Source of the DNA: Paenibacillus durus
GTDB lineage: Bacteria; Bacillota; Bacilli; Paenibacillales; Paenibacillaceae
Assembly (NCBI RefSeq): GCF_000756615.1
Contig: NZ_CP009288.1
Span: 1,922,001 to 1,986,000, forward strand
Reading direction: 5' to 3'
Length of the DNA stretch: 64,000 nucleotides
Below the pieces are notes generated by a model that worked only from the letters and a program-made list of their open reading frames with translations, had not been told where the DNA came from and ran no database searches. A program made the translations under genes and the position numbers. Within the stretch, counting starts at the first letter, position 1; every line of letters starts with the position of its first letter. Below, piece after piece: positions 1 through 7,759 of the stretch.

Positions 1-1536
1 GAAGAGCTGAAGGCACATGCGGAAGGAAACGAAGGGGATTCGCTTCATGAGGCGGATTTTGTCCATTACCGGGTCATCAGCGAGCAATATTGCGAGGTCG
101 GAGATGATGTCCTGTTTAAAAACCAGATGTGGGTCGTGTCTGAATCGGTCATCAGCTATGCATCGGGGCTGCTGCAATATGAATATGTGCTGGTGAAGCG
201 TCAGACGCTGAGAATGAAGCTGCGGCGGAATGAGCGGATTCAAGGCGTCTCCCTCGAAGGCCGGGTCGTGAAACGGGCGAACAATATGGTGAAGGTTCAT
301 CTGGACATTGATGCGGAGCATGACGCGCAAGGGAACTGGTGGTTCCCCTATTCGGGGGAAGGGAACAATATCTTTCACTGTCTGCCGGAGGAAGGCGCGC
401 GGATTAAGGTGTATTTTCCAAGCGGTACCGAGAAGCAGGCGATCGCGATTAACTCGGTTCGCGGCGGAAGCGAGGAGATGAAGAGCCGGACGGTGTTCCA
501 GAAGCCCACGACGAAAGTGTTCGAGATGCCGGGAGCGGCCAAAATGCAGCTGGGAGACGACGGGGTGCTGTTCGAGAAAGGGACGGTCAGCCTGCATCTG
601 GATGGCGGGAACATTACGGTGAATGCAAGCGAGGATCTGTTGCTGGTCGCAGGCAACCGGATGGAGCTGGGGAGCGGGAGCGAGAAGGGCGTGCTCGATC
701 CCCAAGTTCTGATCGCGGAGATCAATCTCTTATTTGGAGCGGTGGCGATCATCGGGGCGTTTGCGACAGGAGGGGGATCGTTATATCTCCTGGCGCTCGC
801 AGATGGGGTCATAGGCGCAGGCATGGTTGCCGTCAACATTGAGAAGCTAATCGATCTCAAGAACGGAAATGGAAATACGAATCCGAACCTCCTCGGTATA
901 GACCAGTCGATGCTGGATAATATGGGGCTCGCTATCGCGTTTGTGAATCTGGCGTTCTTGATGAAGCACGGCTTGTACAAGGCGGCGGATAAATTAGCGA
1001 ATGGCAGGAATATTGTAGCGCTGGATGAGCTGGAAGATGCTTTGAAGGCTTGGAGGAATAAGTCGGGGATTGTTGTGGAAGATTTAGATTTTAAGTTATG
1101 GGAAGAAATGCGTACAAGTGGTCAGGTTAGATTAACACCAGATGGACTAAGAATTATAAGTATACGAGATATGAAGAAGTTTAAAAGTGAAATGAAAGCA
1201 AAAAATATAAAAGTTATTGTTGATAAGAAGGGAACTATTTTACCTGAAAAGGCTGTTGGAGGTTTTGATCCTAATACTGGACAGATTGTATTAAGACCTG
1301 ATGCTTCTTACTTAAGTGCGGTTCATGAATCTTATCACGCCAAGCATTTTGGAGAACTTGGAAAAGAAAAATATATGAAGTTATCGACTTTAGAAAAAGA
1401 AGAATACGTTTATAAAGAAATCATGAGAAATAAAGATAAATTTAGTGTTGAAGAAATATATGAAGCACAAAGATATATATTCAAGCTAAGAAACGGAGAA
1501 TGGCCTCCACCGAATTGGAAAGGATTTGAAGAGTAA
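1..1536 (+). CDS. VgrG-like contractile injection spike protein with C-terminal zincin toxin domain (5' end outside window)
   Basis: The reading frame is open from base 1 with no start, so the gene begins upstream. The visible part has a gp27/gp5-like section (motifs VSLEGRVVK, VHLDIDAEHD, WWFPYS, CLPEEGARIKVYFPS) as in VgrG/Pvc8 baseplate spike proteins. A beta-rich stretch and two hydrophobic segments (about 715-850) follow. The last ~150 residues carry HESYH at 1324-1338, a zinc metallopeptidase HExxH motif in the style of polymorphic-toxin metallopeptidases (Tox-MPTase4-like). From about 1065 the DNA becomes clearly AT-rich, as expected where a toxin tip has been exchanged. The stop overlaps the next gene. 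The spike part is fairly sure from conserved motifs. Toxin activity and delivery by an injection system are inferred, and the other structural genes would lie left of the window. Confidence 0.75.
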   Translation, partial: EELKAHAEGNEGDSLHEADFVHYRVISEQYCEVGDDVLFKNQMWVVSESVISYASGLLQYEYVLVKRQTLRMKLRRNERIQGVSLEGRVVKRANNMVKVHLDIDAEHDAQGNWWFPYSGEGNNIFHCLPEEGARIKVYFPSGTEKQAIAINSVRGGSEEMKSRTVFQKPTTKVFEMPGAAKMQLGDDGVLFEKGTVSLHLDGGNITVNASEDLLLVAGNRMELGSGSEKGVLDPQVLIAEINLLFGAVAIIGAFATGGGSLYLLALADGVIGAGMVAVNIEKLIDLKNGNGNTNPNLLGIDQSMLDNMGLAIAFVNLAFLMKHGLYKAADKLANGRNIVALDELEDALKAWRNKSGIVVEDLDFKLWEEMRTSGQVRLTPDGLRIISIRDMKKFKSEMKAKNIKVIVDKKGTILPEKAVGGFDPNTGQIVLRPDASYLSAVHESYHAKHFGELGKEKYMKLSTLEKEEYVYKEIMRNKDKFSVEEIYEAQRYIFKLRNGEWPPPNWKGFEE

Positions 1537-1889
1537 TGGGGAAAAAAATGAATACCAATCTAACAGCTAGCCAAGCTATAAAAATAGCACGAGATTATCA
1601 GAAAAAGTATAATCTATATGGAGTTATACATGATGACGTTCAAAAGTCGGTCAGATTTTATGATGAGTTTTATAGAATTAAGGGGAGTGCTTGGCTTGTA
1701 TTAGCGGATATAACGCCAAAAGATTATGAAGGTGATGATGAAATTACCTTTGTAGTTTCAGATGAAGAAGGTGTTGTGGACCATGTATTGGACCATAATG
1801 GGATACCCCAACGTTATCATATTCCTAGTAACAGAGATTATAGCGACGAAGAGTTCGAGGCTATTTTTGACGACGAGAATGATGAATAA
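1536..1889 (+). CDS. Probable immunity protein for the upstream spike toxin
   Basis: A small acidic protein of 117 residues with no signal peptide or membrane segment. I do not recognise the family. The first ATG overlaps the toxin stop codon by one base (TAATG), so translation is coupled. An ATG at 1548 preceded by GGGG is an alternative start that would remove four residues. The gene shares the AT-rich composition and codon use of the toxin tip, unlike the GC-rich spike section. Position directly after a toxin domain, size, acidity and coupling are the usual marks of a cognate immunity protein in polymorphic toxin systems. Function is inferred from context only. Confidence 0.6.
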   Translation: MGKKMNTNLTASQAIKIARDYQKKYNLYGVIHDDVQKSVRFYDEFYRIKGSAWLVLADITPKDYEGDDEITFVVSDEEGVVDHVLDHNGIPQRYHIPSNRDYSDEEFEAIFDDENDE

Positions 1890-1902
1890 ATGAAAAATAG
1901 GT

Positions 1903-2202
1903 TTAATACTCATCTATTGTAAAATGTAACGGAGAAATATTATTCCAGCCTAATCGTACAACACAAATAAATAAACCATAATATATTTTCGGTGAGTTAC
2001 TTGTTATCTGTTGTCGAGAACAATGCAGAAAATACTTCTTGATCATGGTCGTGGTTACTTCCTCGACATTGACAATTTTCTCTTCCACGCAGAAGGCGTG
2101 AAATTCGCTGGTGGTTCCCACATACCGCTCCATCGTCGCCGCGGACACATTGTTGAGCTTCTTTTCTTCAATAAAGTTCTTGATCGCAAATTTAAGCAAC
2201 AT
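1903..2202 (-). pseudogene. Tyrosine recombinase (integrase) fragment, N-terminal domain only
   Basis: Reading leftward from an ATG at 2202 preceded by GGGAG, about 70 residues resemble the SAM-like N-terminal core-binding domain of phage-type tyrosine recombinases (LKFAIKNFIEEKKL, ATMERYV, FHAFCVEEKI, VEEVTTTMIKKYF). The similarity fades after about residue 75 and the frame stops after 99 residues. The whole catalytic domain with its Arg-His-Arg-Tyr residues is missing, so the product cannot be an active recombinase. It lies just beyond the 3' end of a tRNA gene, the classic place for the integrase of a tRNA-integrated element. It is best read as the relic of the element that brought in the DNA on its left. 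Confidence 0.6.
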
Positions 2203-2332
2203 AAAAGAGACAACTCCCTCCCGGATTTGCAACCCGTTAAGTTGTTGTCTCTTCGTCTGAAACGGTGTCTGCCCGTGACCACAAAACACGGTGATCGTGA
2301 AAAGGGGAGGAAACTTTGTTGTGTAAAGGAAA

Positions 2333-2406
2333 TCGAGACGACAGGATTTGAACCTGCGACCTCTTGCTCCCGAAGCAAGCGCTCTACCAAGCTGAGCCAC
2401 GTCTCG
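2333..2406 (-). tRNA. tRNA-Pro (anticodon CGG)
   Basis: On the minus strand this is a complete 74-base cloverleaf. The 7-bp acceptor stem is CGAGACG/CGTCTCG, the D arm has GCTC/GAGC, the anticodon stem is CTTGC/GCAAG around the loop TTCGGGA (anticodon CGG), the variable loop is short, and the T arm is GCAGG-TTCAAAT-CCTGT. The discriminator base is A. The 3' CCA is not encoded, since AAA lies where TGG would be on the plus strand. An integrase relic lies next to its 3' end, which suggests that the gene served as an integration site. Confidence 0.95.
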
Positions 2407-2573
2407 TTATTGGAGTTTACTAGGAAATATTGCGCTCGAACAATTAGAGATTATACGCCTGTTTGCGATTAATGTAAAGATATGTTTTTAGAATGTGAAG
2501 TAGTGGTTACGCGGTCGGCCACAGTATATAATGCTACATAGAATCTAGACAGCAAAAAAGGAGATTCTTAGTT

Positions 2574-2867
2574 GTGCCAACATCAAGACGAACATTCACG
2601 CCGGAAGAAAAAGCACGAATTGTACTGGAGATTCTAAGAGAAGAAAAGTCCATTTCGCAGCTGGCTTCGGAAGAAGGAATCCATCCCAATGTGTTAAATC
2701 GCTGGAAGAATGAAGCGACTCAAAATCTGGCTCAGCTCTTTGTAGACGACCGGAAAGGGATCACGAAGATGAAAAAAGAATACGAGCAGCAGATCGAAGA
2801 CCTCTACGCCGAAGTGGGTAAACTGACCACCCAATTGTCGTGGCTCAAAAAAAAATCTGGCCGATAA
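2574..2867 (+). CDS. IS3-family transposase OrfA
   Basis: 97 residues with a GTG start at 2574, preceded by AAGGAG at 2559-2564. The N-terminal helix-turn-helix (FTPEEKARIVLEIL, SISQLASEEGIHPNVLNRWK) is the HTH_Tnp_1 type that binds the IS ends. The C-terminal half is a leucine-zipper-like coil ending in TQLSWLKKKSGR. The gene ends just after a run of nine A bases (2847-2855). In IS3 elements this is the place where reading shifts into orfB to make the active OrfAB transposase. Confidence 0.9.
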   Translation: MPTSRRTFTPEEKARIVLEILREEKSISQLASEEGIHPNVLNRWKNEATQNLAQLFVDDRKGITKMKKEYEQQIEDLYAEVGKLTTQLSWLKKKSGR

Positions 2868-2886
2868 TCTCAGCCGTGCCGAACGG

Positions 2887-3717
2887 TTGCTCCTCGTCGA
2901 GTATGGGAACGCTGAACTTTCCATTCAAACGCAGGCGGACTTGCTCAGCCTGAATCGTTCCAGCCTGTATTACAAGCCGGTCCCTCCCTCCCCGGAGGAA
3001 ATTCGCCTCAAGCACCGGATTGACGAGCTTTACACCCGCCATTCGTTTATGGGTTACCGGACGATTGCGGCCATCATGAACCGGGAAGGGGATGCTATTC
3101 ATCCCAACACCGTACGGCGGTATATGCGGGAAATGGGGATCATGGCGATCTTCCCCGGTCCTAACCTGAGTAAGCGAGACCTACAGCACCGGATCTACCC
3201 GTACCTGCTGCGTAAGCTGCCGATTACAGCGCCGGATCAGGTCTGGAGTGTCGATATTACCTATATCCGCATGAAACAGGGCTGGATGTATCTGTATGCC
3301 GTCATGGACTGGTATTCGCGCTTCATTGTGGACTGGCAACTGGATCAAAGTCTGGAAATTGACTTTGTCCTGGAAACCATGAAACGCGCCTTGGCCCGTC
3401 GTGTTCCGTCCATCGTGAACAGCGACCAGGGCAGCCACTTCACCAGTCCCAAGTACATTGATCTGCTCAAGGAAAAGGAGATTCGGATCAGCATGGACGG
3501 GAAGGGCCGAGCGACAGACAATATTGTCATTGAGCGCTTTTGGCGCAGCCTAAAGTACAACGAAATTTACATCAACGAGTATGGCAGTCCAAGAGAGACC
3601 CGGCAGGGTGTAGGAGGATATATCCATTTGCATAATCACTACCTGCCTCATCAGTCCCTGCAAAACCATACGCCGGCTGCTGTGTATAACCAGGAGGTCA
3701 TGCTTTCATCCACATAG
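2887..3717 (+). CDS. IS3-family transposase OrfB (DDE integrase core)
   Basis: The 276-residue frame from a TTG holds an HTH_21-type segment and an RNase H-like integrase core. The DDE residues fall in WSVDITYI, NSDQGSHF and IERFWRSLK, followed by the usual IS3 ending HNHYLPHQSLQNHTPAAVY. The same frame is open upstream through the A9 run (reading KKNLADNLSRAERLL), so the natural product is probably an OrfAB fusion rather than a protein starting at 2887. Relative to orfA the frame is +1 (or -2), not the usual -1 of this family. Confidence 0.9.
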   Translation: MLLVEYGNAELSIQTQADLLSLNRSSLYYKPVPPSPEEIRLKHRIDELYTRHSFMGYRTIAAIMNREGDAIHPNTVRRYMREMGIMAIFPGPNLSKRDLQHRIYPYLLRKLPITAPDQVWSVDITYIRMKQGWMYLYAVMDWYSRFIVDWQLDQSLEIDFVLETMKRALARRVPSIVNSDQGSHFTSPKYIDLLKEKEIRISMDGKGRATDNIVIERFWRSLKYNEIYINEYGSPRETRQGVGGYIHLHNHYLPHQSLQNHTPAAVYNQEVMLSST

Positions 3718-3842
3718 GAATAAGGTGAAGGGAACTTTGTTCCCCTCCCGCGCCTTCGCTTGGGCCTTGTCCTCCACCTACAACAGCTCTACTTTTCACT
3801 TTGCACTTTTTTTCACACCTTAAATATATTCAAATCTCTGTC

Positions 3843-3870
3843 TTGACATCTTGTAGCACCATAGTATTTA
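3843..3870 (+). promoter_or_regulatory. Probable SigA promoter of the SDR gene
   Basis: A perfect -35 box TTGACA at 3843-3848 is followed after 16 bases by TATTTA at 3865-3870. A further TATAAT lies at 3888-3893 but has no good -35. The stretch 3718-3952 holds the right end of the IS and this promoter, with no gene. Confidence 0.5.
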
Positions 3871-3952
3871 TATCAGTCATGAGTATGTATAATGTACATA
3901 TGAGAAATTTTAGCAGGACGGTGCGGAACACCGCTAAGGGAGGAGTTAGATT

Positions 3953-4735
3953 ATGGATCTGGGTTTGAAAGGGAAAAAGGTGGTTATAACCGGCGGCAGC
4001 AAAGGAATCGGCCTGGCTACGGCAATCGTTCTGGCCAATGAAGGTGCGGATGTGGCGATCATCGCCCGAACGCTGGAGCCGCTTCAGGCAGCCGCGCGCC
4101 ATATATATGAAGTGACTGGTAAGGAGCCGCTGGTCATTCAGGCGGATATCTCGTCGGAGGAGGGCGCCCGGCGGGCGGTCGAGACGGCCGGTGAGCATTT
4201 CGGAGGCGTCGATATTCTGATTAATAATGCCGGAACCTCCGCCGCCAAGCCGTTCGAGGAAGTGGACGGTGAAGGCTGGGACGCCGACCTCGATCTGAAG
4301 CTGCTGGGCGCGGTGCACTGCGCGCGGGCGGCAATATCATATATGCGGAAGGCCGGCAGCGGAGCCGTAGTTAATGTCACCGCCGTTAAAGGCAAGGCTC
4401 CGTCCGCTGCTTCTCTGCCAACGTCCGTAAGCCGCGCCGCGGGACTTGCGCTGACCAAAGCGATGAGCAAGGATTTGGCCGGGGCGGGCATTCGCGTCAA
4501 TGCGGTATGCATCGGCCTTATCCGAAGCGACCAAATCGAGCGGAAATGGAAGCAGGCCGCTCCTAACTTAATCTGGGAGGAGTTCTCAGCCGATCCGCGC
4601 CACGGTATCCCTCTGGGGAGAATCGGCGATGCGGAAGAGGCAGCTAAGGTGATCGCGTTCCTGGTATCCGATGCGGCGTCATATGTTACCGGAACGTCGG
4701 TGAACATTGACGGAGGCTCTTCAGCGGTGCTGTAA
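3953..4735 (+). CDS. Short-chain dehydrogenase/reductase-like protein lacking the usual catalytic residues
   Basis: 260 residues, usual SDR length, starting at an ATG behind GGGAGGAG. The Rossmann fold is clear: TGGSKGIG at residues 13-20 binds the nucleotide, D65 sits in QADIS, and NNAG is at 91-94. The C-terminal part has VTGTSVNIDGG as in FabG-type reductases. The catalytic triad is not conserved. The Ser position reads NVTA (141-144), and the normal YxxxK reads TSVSR (157-161), so Tyr is Thr and Lys is Arg. It may therefore use another mechanism, or act as a binding or structural protein. It stands alone with its own promoter and is followed by the alaS leader. Substrate is unknown. Confidence 0.85.
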   Translation: MDLGLKGKKVVITGGSKGIGLATAIVLANEGADVAIIARTLEPLQAAARHIYEVTGKEPLVIQADISSEEGARRAVETAGEHFGGVDILINNAGTSAAKPFEEVDGEGWDADLDLKLLGAVHCARAAISYMRKAGSGAVVNVTAVKGKAPSAASLPTSVSRAAGLALTKAMSKDLAGAGIRVNAVCIGLIRSDQIERKWKQAAPNLIWEEFSADPRHGIPLGRIGDAEEAAKVIAFLVSDAASYVTGTSVNIDGGSSAVL

Positions 4736-4743
4736 CAAGGCAA

Positions 4744-4772
4744 TTGACAGGAACGAAGGGCATGGATATACT
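4744..4772 (+). promoter_or_regulatory. SigA promoter of alaS
   Basis: TTGACA at 4744-4749, a 17-base spacer and TATACT at 4767-4772. It lies directly upstream of the T-box leader, so transcription would start just before the leader RNA. Confidence 0.8.
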
Positions 4773-4784
4773 GATAATGTTAAA

Positions 4785-5095
4785 ATGCGTTAACTTCATA
4801 GCTATGAATACAGTGATGAAATGAAGTACGCCGGAAACTAGGCTTCACCAGAGAACGGATTCCCTTGCGAGTGACGCAGGCGGCTGCGAGAATCCGGAAG
4901 ACGGGCCGGCGGAAAGCTGATTTCGGAGTGCGGGTACAAGCCCGCCGGATGGTCCCGTTAACGGCCGTAACAAGGCGATCGCTCGCTGTCAGCGTGTCTG
5001 AAGTATCTTTACAAGATGCCAAAGACGCTAACGGGCGATAACCAGGGTGGTACCGCGATATCAATCGTCCCTGAATCATTCAGGGGCGTTTTTTT
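4785..5095 (+). promoter_or_regulatory. T-box riboswitch (tRNA-Ala sensing) of alaS
   Basis: The T-box signature AGGGTGGTACCGCG is at 5044-5057, followed by the terminator at 5066-5095 and then alaS, the standard layout of a T-box leader. Uncharged tRNA pairing with the specifier and the T-box should favour the antiterminator and turn alaS on. A GCT alanine triplet at 4916-4918, in the context GGAAA-GCT-GA, is a tentative specifier codon. The left boundary is approximate. Confidence 0.9.
5066..5095 (+). terminator. Regulated terminator of the alaS T-box
   Basis: The stem CGtCCCTGAA / TTCAGGGgCG is followed by seven T. It should form when tRNA-Ala is charged and is replaced by the antiterminator when tRNA is uncharged. 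Confidence 0.85.
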
Positions 5096-5128
5096 GTTCT
5101 AATTTTAACTGACAGGAGCTGTATTTAG

Positions 5129-7759
5129 ATGAAAGCAAGTGAAATCCGTTCCAAATGGCTGGAGTTTTTTGCAGGCAAAGGCCATAAAATCGAGCCTAGC
5201 GCGTCGCTCGTCCCTCACAATGACCCATCCCTCTTGTGGATCAATGCGGGCATGGCGCCGCTTAAAGCTTATTTCGACGGACGCGTGAAGCCGGAAAATC
5301 CGCGTCTTGCAAACTCACAGAAGTGTATCCGCACGAACGACATTGAGAACGTCGGCAAGACGCGCCGGCATCATACGTTTTTTGAAATGCTGGGGAACTT
5401 CTCCATCGGCGACTATTTCAAGGAAGAAGCGATTACTTGGGCCTGGGAATTCCTGACGGGCAAGGAGTGGATCGGCTTCGATCCGGATCGGCTTGCGGTT
5501 ACCGTCTATCCCGAGGATGAAGAAGCGTTCAAGTTCTGGAATGAAAAAATCGGACTGCCCGCAGAGCGCATCATCAAGCTGGAAGACAACTTCTGGGATA
5601 TCGGCGAAGGGCCTTGCGGACCTTGCACGGAAATTTTCTATGACCGCGGCGAAGCCTACGGCAGCGACATGTCGGACCCGGAAATGTATCCGGGCGGCGA
5701 GAACGAACGCTACCTTGAAGTGTGGAACCTCGTATTCTCGCAGTTCAACCATAACAAGGACGGCAGCTATACGCCGCTTCCGAACAAGAACATCGATACC
5801 GGCGCGGGTCTTGAACGTTTCGCTTCCATCCTCCAGGACGTGGATTCGAATTTCGACACCGATCTGTTCCAGCCGATCATTCAAACGACGGCCAAGCTTG
5901 CAGGCGTAAACTACAAGGATAACCTGGAGCAGGATATTGCGCTGAAAGTCATCTCCGACCATATCCGTACCGTGACTTTCGCGGTAGGCGACGGCGTGCT
6001 GCCTTCCAATGAAGGCCGCGGCTATATTATCCGCCGTCTGCTGCGCCGCGCGGTGCGCTACGGCAAGACGCTGGGCCTCGACCGTCCGTTCATGTATGAG
6101 CTGACGACCGTTGTGGGCGACATTATGGGCGTCTACTATCCGACTGTGGTGGAGAACCGCGAATATATTGCCAAAATCATTCGTATGGAGGAAGATCGCT
6201 TCCATGAAACGCTGTCCGACGGCCTGGAGATCCTCGGCGAAATCAGCGACCGGGCGAAGGCAGACGGTGTGAACGTGATCAGCGGAGCGGATGCTTTCAA
6301 GCTGTATGACACCTATGGTTTCCCGTTCGACCTGACGGAAGACTATGCTGCCGAGCAGGGGCTGAAAGTCGACCGTGAAGGGTTCGACGCGGCGATGCAG
6401 GAGCAGCGCGACCGGGCAAGAGCAGCCCGCCACGACAGCGGCAGCATGAAGGTGCAGGGCGGCGCGTTGTCCGAACTGACGGTTAAAAGCCAGTTTGTTG
6501 GATATAATGACCTCGTAGCCGAAACGAAAATCGCCGCGATTGTCGTCGGCGACGAACTGGTGGACATCGCAGGCGAGGGTGCGGAAGCACAGGTTATTCT
6601 GGAGTCGACTCCGTTCTATGCTGAAAGCGGCGGCCAAGTAAGCGATCATGGCGTACTGACGGGCAGCTCCGTTACCGCGAAGGTTAACGGACTGTTTAAA
6701 GCGCCGCGCGGCCAGCATGTTCATCTGGTGACGGTGGAATCCGGCGAGCTGAAAGTGGGCGATACGATCCGCGCCGAAGTGAACCGTTCGGAACGCGAGG
6801 ATGTCGTGAAGAACCACACGGCTACCCACCTGCTGCATAAAGCGCTCAAGGAAGTGCTTGGCAGTCACGTTAATCAGGCGGGCTCGCTTGTGGAAGGGCA
6901 GCGCCTGCGTTTCGACTTCTCGCATTTCGGCGCGATTACGCCGGAAGAGTTGACGCAAATCGAGCATAAGGTCAATGAGCAGATCTGGCGCGGATTAGAC
7001 GTCGTGATCGAAAACAAACCGATTGACGAAGCCAAAGCGATGGGCGCAATGGCACTCTTTGGCGAGAAGTACGGCGATATCGTCCGCGTAGTGCAGGTCG
7101 GCGATTACAGCCTTGAGCTGTGCGGCGGCTGCCATGTGAGCAATACGTCGCAGATTGGCATTTTCAAGCTGGTCAGCGAGAGCGGCATCGGCTCCGGCGT
7201 GCGCCGGATCGAAGCAGTGACCGGCCGTTACGCTTACCAGTACACGGAGAGCCAGCTCGACGTGCTGAAGCAGGCTGCCGCGCTGCTGAAATCGTCGCTT
7301 CCGGACGTGCCGAAGCGGATCGAGGCTTTGAGCGGCCAGGTGCGCGAGCTTGCACGCGAGAACGAGTCGCTGCAATCGAAGCTCAGCGCCGCTGCCGCGG
7401 CCGAGTTGACGAGCAGCGTGAAGACGGTCGGCAGCGGAGTACAGGTGCTGACGGCTTCCGTACAGGCCGGCAGCATGGACGCGCTGCGGTCGATGGCCGA
7501 CGAGCTGAAGGCGAAGCTGCCTGCGGCGGTCATCGTGCTGGGCGCCGCCATGGATGACAAAGTGAACTTTGTCGTCGCGGTTCCGCAGACGCTGGTGAAG
7601 CAGGGCTATCATGCCGGCAAGCTGGTGAAGGAAGTCGCAGCGGTATGCGGCGGCGGCGGGGGCGGCCGCCCGGATATGGCGCAGGCTGGCGGCAAGGACG
7701 CTTCCAAGCTCGCGGCCGCGCTGGCGAAAGCGGAAGAGCTGGTGGCCGCCCAGGGCTGA
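5129..7759 (+). CDS. alaS: Alanine--tRNA ligase
   Basis: 876 residues, the normal length of bacterial AlaRS, with an ATG behind CAGGAG. It joins alanine to tRNA-Ala in the cytoplasm. The class II aminoacylation core is N-terminal (RSKWLEFF, HHTFFEMLGNFSIGDYF). The editing domain carries HTATH and, about 100 residues later, CGGCH, which together bind zinc and remove mischarged Ser and Gly. The C-terminal C-Ala domain ends in a glycine-rich DHHA1 segment (CGGGGGGRPDMAQAGG). A T-box leader controls it. No close terminator with a T run follows the stop. Confidence 0.98.
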   Translation: MKASEIRSKWLEFFAGKGHKIEPSASLVPHNDPSLLWINAGMAPLKAYFDGRVKPENPRLANSQKCIRTNDIENVGKTRRHHTFFEMLGNFSIGDYFKEEAITWAWEFLTGKEWIGFDPDRLAVTVYPEDEEAFKFWNEKIGLPAERIIKLEDNFWDIGEGPCGPCTEIFYDRGEAYGSDMSDPEMYPGGENERYLEVWNLVFSQFNHNKDGSYTPLPNKNIDTGAGLERFASILQDVDSNFDTDLFQPIIQTTAKLAGVNYKDNLEQDIALKVISDHIRTVTFAVGDGVLPSNEGRGYIIRRLLRRAVRYGKTLGLDRPFMYELTTVVGDIMGVYYPTVVENREYIAKIIRMEEDRFHETLSDGLEILGEISDRAKADGVNVISGADAFKLYDTYGFPFDLTEDYAAEQGLKVDREGFDAAMQEQRDRARAARHDSGSMKVQGGALSELTVKSQFVGYNDLVAETKIAAIVVGDELVDIAGEGAEAQVILESTPFYAESGGQVSDHGVLTGSSVTAKVNGLFKAPRGQHVHLVTVESGELKVGDTIRAEVNRSEREDVVKNHTATHLLHKALKEVLGSHVNQAGSLVEGQRLRFDFSHFGAITPEELTQIEHKVNEQIWRGLDVVIENKPIDEAKAMGAMALFGEKYGDIVRVVQVGDYSLELCGGCHVSNTSQIGIFKLVSESGIGSGVRRIEAVTGRYAYQYTESQLDVLKQAAALLKSSLPDVPKRIEALSGQVRELARENESLQSKLSAAAAAELTSSVKTVGSGVQVLTASVQAGSMDALRSMADELKAKLPAAVIVLGAAMDDKVNFVVAVPQTLVKQGYHAGKLVKEVAAVCGGGGGGRPDMAQAGGKDASKLAAALAKAEELVAAQG

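Larger units (their letters stand above)
2494..3817 (+). mobile_element. IS3-family insertion sequence
   Basis: A two-gene IS3-type element: orfA with a helix-turn-helix and a coiled-coil tail, then orfB with the DDE integrase core. The ends are uncertain. TGTGAA at 2494-2499 and its reverse complement TTCACA at 3812-3817 are the best outer inverted-repeat candidates, and a second candidate right end lies near 3799 (GTGAA..GTAG on both sides). No short target duplication is visible at either choice. The element sits between tRNA-Pro and the SDR gene. Both reading frames look full length, so it may still be mobile. Confidence 0.8.

Noticed and set aside
2011..2472. Plus-strand frame running through the integrase relic and tRNA-Pro
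   Set aside because: It crosses a tRNA gene and opposes the integrase relic; not credible as protein-coding.
5315..6967. 550-codon open frame antisense to alaS
   Set aside because: Shadow frame; composition follows the alaS codons and no domain is recognisable.
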